Assembly (NCBI GenBank): GCA_041391505.1
Contig: JAWKNW010000024.1
Location: forward strand, 40,789 to 104,788
Direction: 5' to 3'
DNA from: Rhodothermales bacterium
Lineage (GTDB): Bacteria; Bacteroidota; Rhodothermia; Rhodothermales; JAHQVL01
Length of the DNA stretch: 64,000 nt
The position numbers were made by a program, and so were the translations under genes. This document shows positions 8,096 to 15,971 of the stretch, piece after piece (position 1 is the first letter of the stretch; each line of letters opens with the position of its first letter). Below the pieces are notes generated by a model. It searched no databases and was not told where the DNA came from. It saw nothing but the letters and a program-made list of their open reading frames with translations.

Positions 8096-10966
8096 ATGAG
8101 CTGGAAATCCACCGAGCGCCTGATCGCCACCTTCGTTTTTCTCTGGGCGTTTCTGCTGTACCTGTCGACCGTTTCTCCGACAGCGTCTTTCTGGGACTCG
8201 GGTGAGTTCATTGCCATCGCGAACCAGCTGCAGGTGTCGCATCCGCCGGGGGCCCCGTTCTACATGCTGATCGGGCGGCTCTTTTCGATGTTCTCCTCGC
8301 CGGAATATGTCGCCCTCTCCGTCAACCTGGTCTCGGTGCTGGCGAGCGCGCTGACCGTGCTGCTGACCTTTCTCATCATCGTGCGCGTCGCCCGCGAGTG
8401 GCATCCGGCCGATCGGATGGAGACCACACAGGACCGCATCGCCGTCTGGGCGGGCGGCGTGATCGGGGCCCTGGCCTATGCGGGGACGGACTCGTTCTGG
8501 TTCAACGCCGTCGAGGCCGAGGTCTACGCGCTGTCGATGTTCTTCACGGCGGTGGTCGTCTGGCTGATCATGAAGTGGAGCGAACTGGCCCGTCAGGAAG
8601 AGGCCGAACTCGCCGGCAAAAATCAGCATCCCTTCGGCCTCAGCGCCAACCGGTATCTGATCCTCATCGCCTACATGTTCGGGCTGGCGATCGGCGTCCA
8701 CCTGCTGAACCTGCTGGCGATCTTCTTCATCGCCCTGATTTTCTTCTTCCGCGAAATCGATCGGTCGAACTGGTCGACCGGTCAGCGATGGACCGGCCTG
8801 ATCGCGACGGGCGTCGTTTCGGTGCTGATTTTCCTCGTGATCTACCCGGGCATGATTCAGTGGCTGCCCGGCGTCATCGGCGAGAGCGGCGCGCCCATTT
8901 TCTGGACGCTCGCGCTCGTGCTGCTGGTGGTGGCCGGCCTGTACGTTTCCCACACGCGGCAGATGCCCGCGACGAATCTGGCGTTTCTTTATGTCGCGGT
9001 GGTGCTGATCGGTTACACGACGTACGCGCTGATTTTCATCCGCAGCGCGGCCAACCCGCCGATCGACGAGAATGACCCGGAGACGGTCGAGGCGATCGTG
9101 TCGTATCTCAAGCGCGAGCAGTACGGCGATACACCGTTGTTCAAGGGATCGACGTACGACAACGCGACGAACAAGATCGATTACGATCACGAGAAGCTTT
9201 TCCCCCGCCGGCATTCGCCGGCTCCGCCGCATCTGGCCTTCTACGCCCAGTACGATTCCGACTGGGATTTCTTCTGGGAATACCAGGTACGCGACATGTA
9301 TTTCAGGTATTTCCTGTGGAATTTCTCCGGCAAGGGCAGCGACGAGCAGGATGCGCCGGCCATCACCGGGTTCAGCTTTATCGACCATCCGGACTACGGG
9401 CCCGAGCGCTTCGTGCAGACGCCGAGCGAACGAGAGAGCCGGAACGTTTATTTCGCCCTGCCCCTCCTGCTCGGCCTGTTCGGGGCGATCTATCACTTCA
9501 TGCGAGACTGGCGACGCGCCTTCAGTATTTTTGTCCTGTTCTTCGTGACCGGCATCGGCATCATCCTTTACCTCAATCAAACGCCGATGCAGCCCCGCGA
9601 GCGCGACTACTCGTATGTCGCGAGCTTCTTCGCCTTCAGTCTGTGGATCGGGATCGGCGCCACCGGCATCCTGCAGCTGGTGCAGGAGTCGCTATCGAAG
9701 AAGATGGCGTCCCAGGGGGGCAACGGGATTCTGATCGGTACCGGGGTGGTGCTGTTCGCGGCCGTGCCGCTCTGGATGACGATCGAAAACTACCACGATC
9801 ACAGCCGCGCCGGTAATTATGTAGCGCCCGAGTATGCCTATAACATGCTCATGAGCGTGGCCGACGATGCGATCCTCGTCACGAATGGCGACAACGATAC
9901 GTTCCCGCTGTGGTACCTCCAGGAAGTCGAGGAAGTCCGCCGCGACGTGCGCGTCGTAAACGTTTCGCTACTGAACACCCCCTGGTACATCAAGCAGCTC
10001 AAGAATCAGGCGTCGCGGGATTCGGAGCCGCTGCCCTTCTCGATGACCGACGAGCAGGTCGACGAGCTGAACATCCGGCCCTGGCAGCCGCGCGACGTCT
10101 CGCTTCCCGTGAACCTGGACGCGATGATGCGGAGCAGCGAAGTGCCGATCGCGATGGACGACACGAGCCAGATCGAAAGTCCGATGACCTGGACCCTTCG
10201 CGGCCGGCCCTACGACGAGCGCATCAACCTGCTGTACGTCTCGGATCTGGCGCTCTACGATATCCTGCTCTCGAATGCGCAGAACGATTGGAAGCGCCCG
10301 TTTTACTTCGCCGTCACCGTGAGCTCGGATGGGTTGATGGATCTGGACAACTACTTCCAGTTGGAAGGCCAGGCCTTTCGCGTGGTCCCGATCAAGCACG
10401 ACGAACAGCTGGGCCGCGTCGTGCCCGGCATCACGCCCGAGCGCCTCAAGAAATTCAAGTTCACCAACCTGAACAACCCGGATGTGTATTACGACGAGAA
10501 CATCCGGCGGATGGTGGACAACTACCGCAACATCTTCTCCACCACGGCGCAGCAACTGGGTGAAGCCGGCGACCGCACCGAGGCGATTGCCCTGATGGAT
10601 CGGCTGATGGATGAAATCCCCTTTACGACGATCCCCGGCACGCCGCAATCGTACCTGGTGGTCGCACGGGCCTTCCAGCTGCTCGGCGTATCCGACCGCG
10701 CCGTGGAGGTCTGGCGCAGCGCGGAGCCCGTCGTGCTCGATCAGTTGCAGCGGGCGCGCACGCGCCGGCAGGTGGACACCCTCATCCGGTACATCCAGAT
10801 GATCCAGCTCGGCTACATCGAGCTGAGTGATTTCGATGCCGCGGCCGCCTTCAGCAACCGGATCGCCGACGCCCTGAACGACGACGTCTACCGCCAGACG
10901 CCGGAGCAGCTGCGCGCCGAACGGGACCGGCTCTTCTCCCCCGAGGATAGCGTCGACGGCAACTGA
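8096..10966 (+). CDS. DUF2723 multi-spanning membrane protein (glycosyltransferase-like)
   Basis: A 956-residue inner-membrane protein. The N terminus matches DUF2723: a first helix, then TVSPTASFWDSGEFIAIA and HPPGAPFYML. This layout resembles the first loop of GT-C (PMT-type) glycosyltransferases, where an acidic residue is catalytic. About twelve helices extend to residue 590. A soluble region follows, and the last 150 residues are helical and TPR-like. The family is common in Bacteroidota and is proposed to act in protein or envelope glycosylation; the sugar and acceptor are unknown. The ATG at 8096 is used because an in-frame TTG at 8045 adds sequence without homology-like features. It ends the plus-strand run begun at 4435. 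Confidence 0.88.
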   Translation: MSWKSTERLIATFVFLWAFLLYLSTVSPTASFWDSGEFIAIANQLQVSHPPGAPFYMLIGRLFSMFSSPEYVALSVNLVSVLASALTVLLTFLIIVRVAREWHPADRMETTQDRIAVWAGGVIGALAYAGTDSFWFNAVEAEVYALSMFFTAVVVWLIMKWSELARQEEAELAGKNQHPFGLSANRYLILIAYMFGLAIGVHLLNLLAIFFIALIFFFREIDRSNWSTGQRWTGLIATGVVSVLIFLVIYPGMIQWLPGVIGESGAPIFWTLALVLLVVAGLYVSHTRQMPATNLAFLYVAVVLIGYTTYALIFIRSAANPPIDENDPETVEAIVSYLKREQYGDTPLFKGSTYDNATNKIDYDHEKLFPRRHSPAPPHLAFYAQYDSDWDFFWEYQVRDMYFRYFLWNFSGKGSDEQDAPAITGFSFIDHPDYGPERFVQTPSERESRNVYFALPLLLGLFGAIYHFMRDWRRAFSIFVLFFVTGIGIILYLNQTPMQPRERDYSYVASFFAFSLWIGIGATGILQLVQESLSKKMASQGGNGILIGTGVVLFAAVPLWMTIENYHDHSRAGNYVAPEYAYNMLMSVADDAILVTNGDNDTFPLWYLQEVEEVRRDVRVVNVSLLNTPWYIKQLKNQASRDSEPLPFSMTDEQVDELNIRPWQPRDVSLPVNLDAMMRSSEVPIAMDDTSQIESPMTWTLRGRPYDERINLLYVSDLALYDILLSNAQNDWKRPFYFAVTVSSDGLMDLDNYFQLEGQAFRVVPIKHDEQLGRVVPGITPERLKKFKFTNLNNPDVYYDENIRRMVDNYRNIFSTTAQQLGEAGDRTEAIALMDRLMDEIPFTTIPGTPQSYLVVARAFQLLGVSDRAVEVWRSAEPVVLDQLQRARTRRQVDTLIRYIQMIQLGYIELSDFDAAAAFSNRIADALNDDVYRQTPEQLRAERDRLFSPEDSVDGN

Positions 10967-11068
10967 TCAGGGACCTCCCCCCTGCCGGATCGCCCTGTTT
11001 TCGTCTCGCCCTGAGCCCGCGTCTCAGTAAGTGTCTGCTTATTTAGCCCAAAAGGAGATTTTTCTAAT

Positions 11069-11090
11069 TTTGGTCGGATTTCCGACCAAA
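11069..11090. promoter_or_regulatory. 22-bp palindrome, candidate operator
   Basis: TTTGGTCGGA (11069-11078) and TCCGACCAAA (11081-11090) are exact reverse complements with a 2-base centre. No T-run follows on either strand. It ends 27 bases upstream of the -35 box of the cold-shock promoter, a position suited to an activator or repressor dimer. Confidence 0.5.
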
Positions 11091-11117
11091 TAATTGCAAG
11101 GATGTTGCTTTTTTCAG

Positions 11118-11147
11118 TTGACATGGAGGCCTTCAGGGTTCTATAAT
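11118..11147 (+). promoter_or_regulatory. Sigma-70 consensus promoter of the cold-shock gene
   Basis: A perfect -35 TTGACA (11118-11123) and a perfect -10 TATAAT (11142-11147) are separated by 18 bases. Transcription would start near 11154, giving a 5' leader of about 115 bases before the ATG at 11270. Confidence 0.7.
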
Positions 11148-11185
11148 GCAAGTTCCGGCATTAAAAATGCCGGTAAAACCCTGAA
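11132..11185 (+). repeat. Nested inverted repeats over the promoter and start of the csp leader
   Basis: The inner hairpin CCGGCATT (11155-11162) / AATGCCGG (11166-11173) has a 3-base loop and would form at the very 5' end of the transcript. An outer exact 9-bp pair TTCAGGGTT (11132-11140) / AACCCTGAA (11177-11185) spans the -10 box, so it can act only as DNA or in a longer read-through transcript. Leaders of cold-shock genes often carry temperature-responsive structure; that role is inferred. Confidence 0.5.
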
Positions 11186-11256
11186 CTCACAACCTATCAC
11201 CCTGCGCGTCGGGCAATTGCTCTTCCGCCCACTTGCTACGCGCATAGTCAACGTAG

Positions 11257-11263
11257 AAGGAGG
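11257..11263 (+). promoter_or_regulatory. Strong ribosome binding site of the cold-shock gene
   Basis: AAGGAGG lies 6 bases before the ATG at 11270. Such a full Shine-Dalgarno sequence is unusual in this window and suggests high translation. Confidence 0.75.
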
Positions 11264-11269
11264 CTTTCT

Positions 11270-11539
11270 ATGTCTGTTCAGACAGGTGTCGTCAAGTGGT
11301 TTGACGCGAAGAAAGGCTATGGCTTCATCCTCCATCCCGACGATGGAAGTGACATCTTCGTGCACTACTCCCAGATTGACTCATCCAAGCGTTTCAAAAC
11401 ACTTCGGACAGGAGAGGTGGTCTCATTCGACCTCGTTAATGGCCCGAAGGGACTGCATGCCCACAACGTCGTGGCCTTCAACGAGGAGGATGACGAAGCG
11501 GAGGCGGCCTCACTGATGGTGCATGACAGCGCGCACTGA
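11270..11539 (+). CDS. Cold-shock domain protein (CspA family)
   Basis: An 89-residue single-stranded nucleic-acid-binding protein. The OB-fold cold-shock domain fills residues 3-70, with RNP1 as KGYGFI and RNP2 as DIFVHYSQI. Proteins of this family melt RNA secondary structure and aid translation, often in the cold or in stationary phase. The C-terminal 18 residues are an acidic extension (EEDDEAEAA) beyond the usual 66-70 residue length. The consensus promoter, long structured leader and strong ribosome binding site upstream all indicate high, possibly temperature-controlled, expression. Confidence 0.93.
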   Translation: MSVQTGVVKWFDAKKGYGFILHPDDGSDIFVHYSQIDSSKRFKTLRTGEVVSFDLVNGPKGLHAHNVVAFNEEDDEAEAASLMVHDSAH

Positions 11540-11918
11540 CGCGTCCGGGCCCTCCCTCTTGCCCCGGCCCGTCGCCCCGAACCCACATCGCGTGAGCACC
11601 CCCAGGCTTCCTCCGATGTGCCGGCGCGCCTCCCCACACTGGATACGTCGTACATCCCCGTCGAGTCCATTTTCACCCGATCCCTCCCGGATGGCTGCGC
11701 GCGCGCCGAGCCGCGCTGCCCGCCATGAAAAAAGCCGCGTGGGCACCTGCTCCGGCGCGCGCTGATTTCCCCTGTAGCCGCCCGTTCATGTCCGCCGCGC
11801 GATGAACGCATGAGCGCGTTGTTTTTACTCGCTCCAGCGCCTATTTTTGCTGCGGCCGTGCGGACCCTTGATCGGCGGCCACCCCCTTTTCGGTTTAGAA
11901 CCTCGCGGTAAGGATTCG
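11540..11918 (+). other. Gene-free stretch after the cold-shock gene
   Basis: No convincing coding sequence is seen. A weak terminator-like element occurs near 11805-11826: AACGC (11805-11809) pairs with GCGTT (11816-11820), followed by GTTTTT. A second short inverted pair GTTCAT/ATGAAC (11784-11807) overlaps it. Confidence 0.35.
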
Positions 11919-12374
11919 ATGCGTTTTTCCTTCTCCGACAGCGATATGACACGTATCGCTTCGGTACTGGGTATCACACCCAAATACGATGGCGCCCTCG
12001 TGCGTATGGAGCTGAGCGACGAAGAAAGCGGACGGACGCTGTCGCTGGAAATCCTGCGGGAGCTCACGCTCCCCATGGAGTTGCATGAAGACCAGACTGC
12101 GAACCTGGTATCCGTGTATACCGCCGGCTCGTTTCTCCAGCTGCAGGGATGCACGGGCTTCATCGCCAGCGAGGAGCTGGGCGAAGTCATCTTCGTGGCC
12201 CGTCAGGCCGGCCGCACGAGCGGCCTCGTCGTCGAACGCCAGGCCGGCGCCTCGCTGTTCTCCAACGTGGACGAGCGTCTCCTGTCCACGGACTTCGAGA
12301 AGCTGCCCCCGGAGATGATCATGAGCAGCGTGGCGCTCTCGCTGGCCGAAACCCTCTTCAACGACCTCGGCTGA
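11919..12374 (+). CDS. Hypothetical protein upstream of ybeY
   Basis: A 151-residue soluble protein that I do not recognise. It has no signal peptide, membrane helix or cysteine pair and is acidic overall. The ATG at 11919 is chosen because sequence upstream in the same frame is GC-rich with no protein-like character. It ends 10 bases before the GTG of ybeY, so the two are very likely cotranscribed. A role near ribosome maturation is only a guess from this pairing. Confidence 0.7.
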   Translation: MRFSFSDSDMTRIASVLGITPKYDGALVRMELSDEESGRTLSLEILRELTLPMELHEDQTANLVSVYTAGSFLQLQGCTGFIASEELGEVIFVARQAGRTSGLVVERQAGASLFSNVDERLLSTDFEKLPPEMIMSSVALSLAETLFNDLG

Positions 12375-12384
12375 GCCGCCCCCG

Positions 12385-12825
12385 GTGTCGACCCACGACC
12401 TCCCCCCCTGGCTCGAGCTCTCCCACACGCATGCGTCCTTGCGGCTGGACGAGGCGCGCGTGGCCGGCGTCATCGCGGCGGTCCTTGCCGGCGAAGACCG
12501 GTCGTTCGAGGCGCTCGGCGTCATCCTGGCCGACCGGGAGACCGTCCTCGACCTGAACCGCTCCTTTCTCCAGCACGACTACCCCACCGACGTCCTCTCC
12601 TTCCTCATCGAACCCGACGACGGCGCGTCGCCGCTCCAGGGTGAAATCTATATCGACCTGGATACCGCACTCGAACGGCACGCCGAGTTCGGGGCTACGT
12701 TCGAGGAGGAAGCGCTCCGCTATATCGTGCACGGACTGCTGCACCTGATCGGGTACGACGACGCCACCGAAGCGGACAAAACGCACATGCACCGCCTCGA
12801 GGATCGCTACCTCCAGGGTCGGTGA
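12385..12825 (+). CDS. ybeY: Endoribonuclease YbeY (rRNA maturation factor)
   Basis: A 146-residue UPF0054 metalloprotein. YbeY is a single-strand endoribonuclease used in 16S rRNA 3'-end maturation and ribosome quality control. The metal motif reads HGLLHLIGYDD, so the third ligand is Asp instead of the His of Escherichia coli; I recall Asp at this place in Bacteroidota YbeY. The upstream signature DVLSFLIEP is also present. The start is GTG at 12385, directly after the hypothetical gene; no in-frame ATG precedes the conserved region. Confidence 0.92.
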   Translation: MSTHDLPPWLELSHTHASLRLDEARVAGVIAAVLAGEDRSFEALGVILADRETVLDLNRSFLQHDYPTDVLSFLIEPDDGASPLQGEIYIDLDTALERHAEFGATFEEEALRYIVHGLLHLIGYDDATEADKTHMHRLEDRYLQGR

Positions 12826-12940
12826 AGAAGTTGCAACAAACTCGTCACGTCTACTCCACACTTCTACACACAACCTTCATTTAAGGCGCGTACGGGGCAC
12901 ATCCCGGTACCCTGCCTCATTTCGCATCGCCCGGACGCCT

Positions 12941-12971
12941 GTTGACCCTCTTTTTTTGAGGTCAACTTTTT
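12941..12971 (+). terminator. Possible intrinsic terminator after ybeY
   Basis: GTTGACCCTC pairs with GAGGTCAAC (one-base bulge) around a loop of seven T residues, followed by TTTTT. It lies 116 bases after the ybeY stop and 67 bases before the hibernation-factor gene. The TTGACC half may instead be part of a promoter or operator. Confidence 0.45.
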
Positions 12972-13037
12972 AGTATCGTCACTTCATCGCGTCTTCAAAT
13001 ACCTTCACCTTCATTCTTCATATCACGGAGGTTGCAC

Positions 13038-13334
13038 ATGGATACAAGAATCACGGCACGGCATTTCAGCGCTACCCCCAAACTGAAAGACCACGTGAAC
13101 ATGCGATTGACGAAGCTCGAACGGTTCTACAACGGCATTACCGACGCGCACGTCGTGTTGAGTGTGCCGAACACCGCCGGGCTGAGCAAATCTGCTGAAA
13201 TCACCGTGCAAGTGTATCGACAGTCTCTCACCGCGCAAGACCGTGCGTCCACGTTCGAAGAAGCAGTCGACCGCTGCGTGCTTCGGCTCCGCCGGCAGGT
13301 GTTGAAGTATAAAGACAAGATTCGGGGCTCGTGA
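13038..13334 (+). CDS. hpf: Ribosome hibernation promoting factor (short HPF/RaiA type)
   Basis: A 98-residue protein of the sigma-54 modulation/HPF fold (beta-alpha-beta-beta-beta-alpha). The pattern ITARHFSATPKLKDHVNMRLTKLERF is family-like in its motifs ITARHF, LKDHV and KLERF, and the C-terminal helix is basic (LRLRRQVLKYKDKI). It lacks the C-terminal dimerisation domain of long HPF, so it is the short form that binds the 30S decoding region and silences ribosomes under stress. The ATG at 13038 is supported by GGAGG at 13027-13031, 6 bases upstream; an in-frame TTG at 13032 is less likely. Confidence 0.88.
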   Translation: MDTRITARHFSATPKLKDHVNMRLTKLERFYNGITDAHVVLSVPNTAGLSKSAEITVQVYRQSLTAQDRASTFEEAVDRCVLRLRRQVLKYKDKIRGS

Positions 13335-13395
13335 TCCCCTAAAGACACCCTGCAATCGCGGCCGGCCTGAATAGCCCGGCTCACCGCTCACCACA

Positions 13396-13470
13396 CGGCA
13401 GATTGCAGGATGTACCGGTCACCACGGCGTTTCTCACGGACGCTCAAACCCTGCATCCTGCAATCTGCCG
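13396..13470. repeat. 17-bp inverted repeat between hpf and metF
   Basis: CGGCAGATTGCAGGATG (13396-13412) and its exact reverse complement (13454-13470) flank a 41-base loop. The genes on both sides converge here, so the hairpin could end transcription from both. Its GCAGGAT and TGTACCGG words recur at 50994-51080, which suggests a dispersed element. Confidence 0.7.
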
Positions 13471-13518
13471 GCATCCTTGCCGCCCCGTCTCTCCAGGCCC
13501 GAACCCCGGCCACACACG

Positions 13519-14475
13519 TCACGCCATATCCCGGCACGCCTTCACCACACGCCTCACCACATCGGCCGACTGAATAATGTAGAAGTGGACGCAAGGCAGA
13601 TTGGCGTTCATCAGTTCCTCCACCTGGCGTAGCGCCCACTCGACGCCGATATCGACCACATGCTCGGGGCGCGCCGCTTCGACTTCCGCCGCCAACGCTT
13701 CAGGGATCTCGAGATAAAACTTGCTGGGTAGGGACTGGAGCTGCGCCTTGCTCGTCAGAATCTTGAGGCCCGGAATGATCGGCACCTGGATCCCTACTTC
13801 CCGGCAGCGTTCGACAAAGTCGAAATAGTGACGGTTGTCGAAAAACATCTGGGTGGTTACGAAATCGGCGCCGGCGTCGACCTTGCGTTTCAGATTTTGA
13901 ATATCGCGGGCCAGATTGGGCGCCTGGAAATGCTTTTCAGGATACCCGGCCACCCCCACGCAGAACTCCGTAGGCGCGGCATCCATGATATCTTCCATGT
14001 AATGCCCCGAATTCATCTCCCCGATCTGGCGCACCAGATCTACCGCGTATTCATTGATGGACCGATCGGGGGCGAGACGCTTGGGATTCTCGCTCGCGTC
14101 TCCGCGGAGGGCCATCACGTTCTGGATGCCCAGGTAATTCAGTTCGATGAGGGCATCCTCCGTCTCCTCCCGGGTGAAGCCCATGCACAGCAGATGCGGG
14201 ACGGGCTCGATGTTGTACCGGTGTTTGATCGCGGCGCAGAGCCCGAGGGTGCCGGGGCGCTTGCGTTTGACATGCCGGCGCCAGGCGCCGGTCGGCATCT
14301 CCTCGTAGTACACCTGGGCGGAATGGCTCGTGACGTCGATAAACGGCGGCTCGAACTCCACCAGATCGGACACGATGCGCATGATCTGCTCGGCAGAACT
14401 TCCCCGCTTGGGCGGAACGATTTCGTACGAGATGAGCGTCTCGGTGGCGCGATCAAGGATTTCGCTGATCTTCAT
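13519..14475 (-). CDS. metF: Methylenetetrahydrofolate reductase
   Basis: A 318-residue flavoprotein with the TIM-barrel MTHFR domain across its whole length. It reduces 5,10-methylene-THF to 5-methyl-THF, which supplies the methyl group of methionine. Family motifs include SYEIVPPK at the N terminus, HLLCMGFTREE, ALRGD, GYPEKH and TTQMFFDN. The length matches the bacterial catalytic-domain form without the eukaryotic regulatory domain. ATG at 14475 is taken; an in-frame TTG at 14490 is possible. It converges with hpf and is divergent from the nucleosidase-like gene. Confidence 0.95.
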   Translation of the reverse strand: MKISEILDRATETLISYEIVPPKRGSSAEQIMRIVSDLVEFEPPFIDVTSHSAQVYYEEMPTGAWRRHVKRKRPGTLGLCAAIKHRYNIEPVPHLLCMGFTREETEDALIELNYLGIQNVMALRGDASENPKRLAPDRSINEYAVDLVRQIGEMNSGHYMEDIMDAAPTEFCVGVAGYPEKHFQAPNLARDIQNLKRKVDAGADFVTTQMFFDNRHYFDFVERCREVGIQVPIIPGLKILTSKAQLQSLPSKFYLEIPEALAAEVEAARPEHVVDIGVEWALRQVEELMNANLPCVHFYIIQSADVVRRVVKACRDMA

Positions 14476-14684
14476 CCAGGTAAAAGACAACGTTCGGGAA
14501 TAACCGGTCGGGGTTTGGTCAAGCCATTAAAATTAACTAGCTTTCCGACCCTGTGCGCTCGGGCGGCACCGCCCGGATCGCCGGGTCTGCCCATCGAACG
14601 CTTCCTGACCACACGAAACCGGCGTCGCACGGGCGAGGCTGGAAATATGTGCTGGGTGTAACCTGCAACCATTGCTTCTGTTCG

Positions 14685-15284
14685 ATGAACGCAATCGTCT
14701 TTGCTACGGAGCAAGAGGCCCGCTACTTCCTCAAGAATTACGAGCGAGGCCGCTTTGACGGCCTCAACGAGGGCGATGTCGCGCACGACGACACGCTGAT
14801 CGTGACGATCACCGGTATCGGCAAAATCAAGGCCGCGCTGCGCACCGAACGGATGCTGCGCGAACATCGCGTGCGCCGGCTTCTGCACGTAGGCACATGC
14901 ACCGCGTTGGCCGAATCGTTCAGTCCGGGCGAACTCGTCGCCTCGGACCAGGTCTTCGAGGGGGATCGGATCGAGTTATCGGCGCCGACCTACCCGCGCA
15001 TGCCGCTGGAAATCATGGACGCCTCGCTCAAAACGGCCACCCTGGTCACGCAGGATCACACGCCCCAGGACGAAAAAGAACGCACCTACTGGCAGCGTAT
15101 CGCCCAGATCAGCGATATGTCCGGCTATGCGATCGCCTACGTCGCGGCCCTGCACGGGGCGCCCTGCCACATCGTAAAAGTCGTCACCGGCTACCTGTTT
15201 GGCGACGACGCCAATTTCCAGCGCACACTCGAGCGGTCGCATGAAGCGATCGGCCAGTATGCGTTGCGGCGGCTGCCGGCCTGA
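14685..15284 (+). CDS. Phosphorylase-superfamily protein (nucleosidase-like)
   Basis: A 199-residue protein of the PNP/UDP/MTAN fold. Visible signatures are ITGIGKIKAA near residue 46, HVGTCTALAESFSPGELV (motifs HVGTC and SPGELV) and a late VVTGYLFGDDANF segment where the ribose-binding ME/D region would be. Members cleave or phosphorolyse N-glycosidic bonds of nucleosides. The closeness to metF makes a methylthioadenosine/adenosylhomocysteine nucleosidase attractive, but the protein is shorter and less typical than true MTAN, so this is inference. The ATG at 14685 begins exactly at the first beta-strand. Confidence 0.75.
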   Translation: MNAIVFATEQEARYFLKNYERGRFDGLNEGDVAHDDTLIVTITGIGKIKAALRTERMLREHRVRRLLHVGTCTALAESFSPGELVASDQVFEGDRIELSAPTYPRMPLEIMDASLKTATLVTQDHTPQDEKERTYWQRIAQISDMSGYAIAYVAALHGAPCHIVKVVTGYLFGDDANFQRTLERSHEAIGQYALRRLPA

Positions 15285-15287
15285 GGT

Positions 15288-15824
15288 TCAACCGAGGAAG
15301 CGCAGCATCAGAAAAACGAGCACCCCGGTTACCGACACATAAAACCACAGAGGCAGCGTGATGCGCGCGATACGCGGATGCCTGTCGAACCGGCCCGACA
15401 GGGCGAAATAGAGCGTGATCAGGGCGAGCGGCAGGACGACGACCGACAGGACGATGTGGCTGATGAGAATCGTGAAATAGACCGGGCGCACGAGTCCCGT
15501 TCCGAGGAATGGCGTATCCCCGTGGTAGTAGTGGTAGATCAGGTAGCTGACCAGAAACAACCCGCTGAACAGGAACGCGCCGAGCATGTATCGCCGGTGA
15601 GTCGGGATCTCTCGCTTGCGAATGGCGCGATACCCCAGGGCGAGGCATACGGCGCTCATGGAGTTCAACAGGGCGTTCAGCGCCGGCAAAAAGGACACAT
15701 CGATGCCTCCGTCAGCAGCCGGCTCCTTGAAATAGATCAACCAGATCAGGAACGCGCTCGCCGCCAGACTCGCCGCCAGAATACCGCGAATGGCGCTGGA
15801 TGTAGACATGTTGGTTTCGGTCAT
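15288..15824 (-). CDS. DUF420 membrane protein (CtaM-like oxidase assembly protein)
   Basis: A 178-residue protein with about five membrane helices. The DUF420 pattern is visible: LPALNALLNSMSAVCLALGY, then HRRYML and HYYHGDTPF with paired His residues, and ISHIVLSVVVLPL (motifs LPALNALLN, HRRYM, SHIVLS). CtaM, the Bacillus/Staphylococcus relative, is needed for maturation of heme-copper oxidases, and the location at the edge of the oxidase cluster supports a similar role. Its end meets the nucleosidase-like gene with a 3-base gap in convergent orientation. Confidence 0.85.
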   Translation of the reverse strand: MTETNMSTSSAIRGILAASLAASAFLIWLIYFKEPAADGGIDVSFLPALNALLNSMSAVCLALGYRAIRKREIPTHRRYMLGAFLFSGLFLVSYLIYHYYHGDTPFLGTGLVRPVYFTILISHIVLSVVVLPLALITLYFALSGRFDRHPRIARITLPLWFYVSVTGVLVFLMLRFLG

Positions 15825-15971
15825 GGGGGTTGCCGGCCTGTTTGTCGGTTGACGTCGGTGCGGAGAAAATTAGGCACGATGGCTTACGATTGCACGCGTC
15901 TGGCTTTTAAGACTTGGCAAGGAAAGACCGATCCTACAGACATACCGTGCATCGTTAAACCGCGAGCCATT

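Larger units (their letters stand above)
10967..11269 (+). other. Regulatory leader region of the cold-shock gene
   Basis: No gene is seen here. The stretch is AT-rich compared with its surroundings and holds a 22-bp palindrome, a consensus promoter, a hairpin and a strong ribosome binding site, each listed separately. Confidence 0.6.

Noticed and set aside
14476..14684. SAM riboswitch upstream of metF
   Set aside because: The region is short and no conserved SAM-riboswitch core could be traced by eye; the gene pair is divergent and only a promoter is expected.
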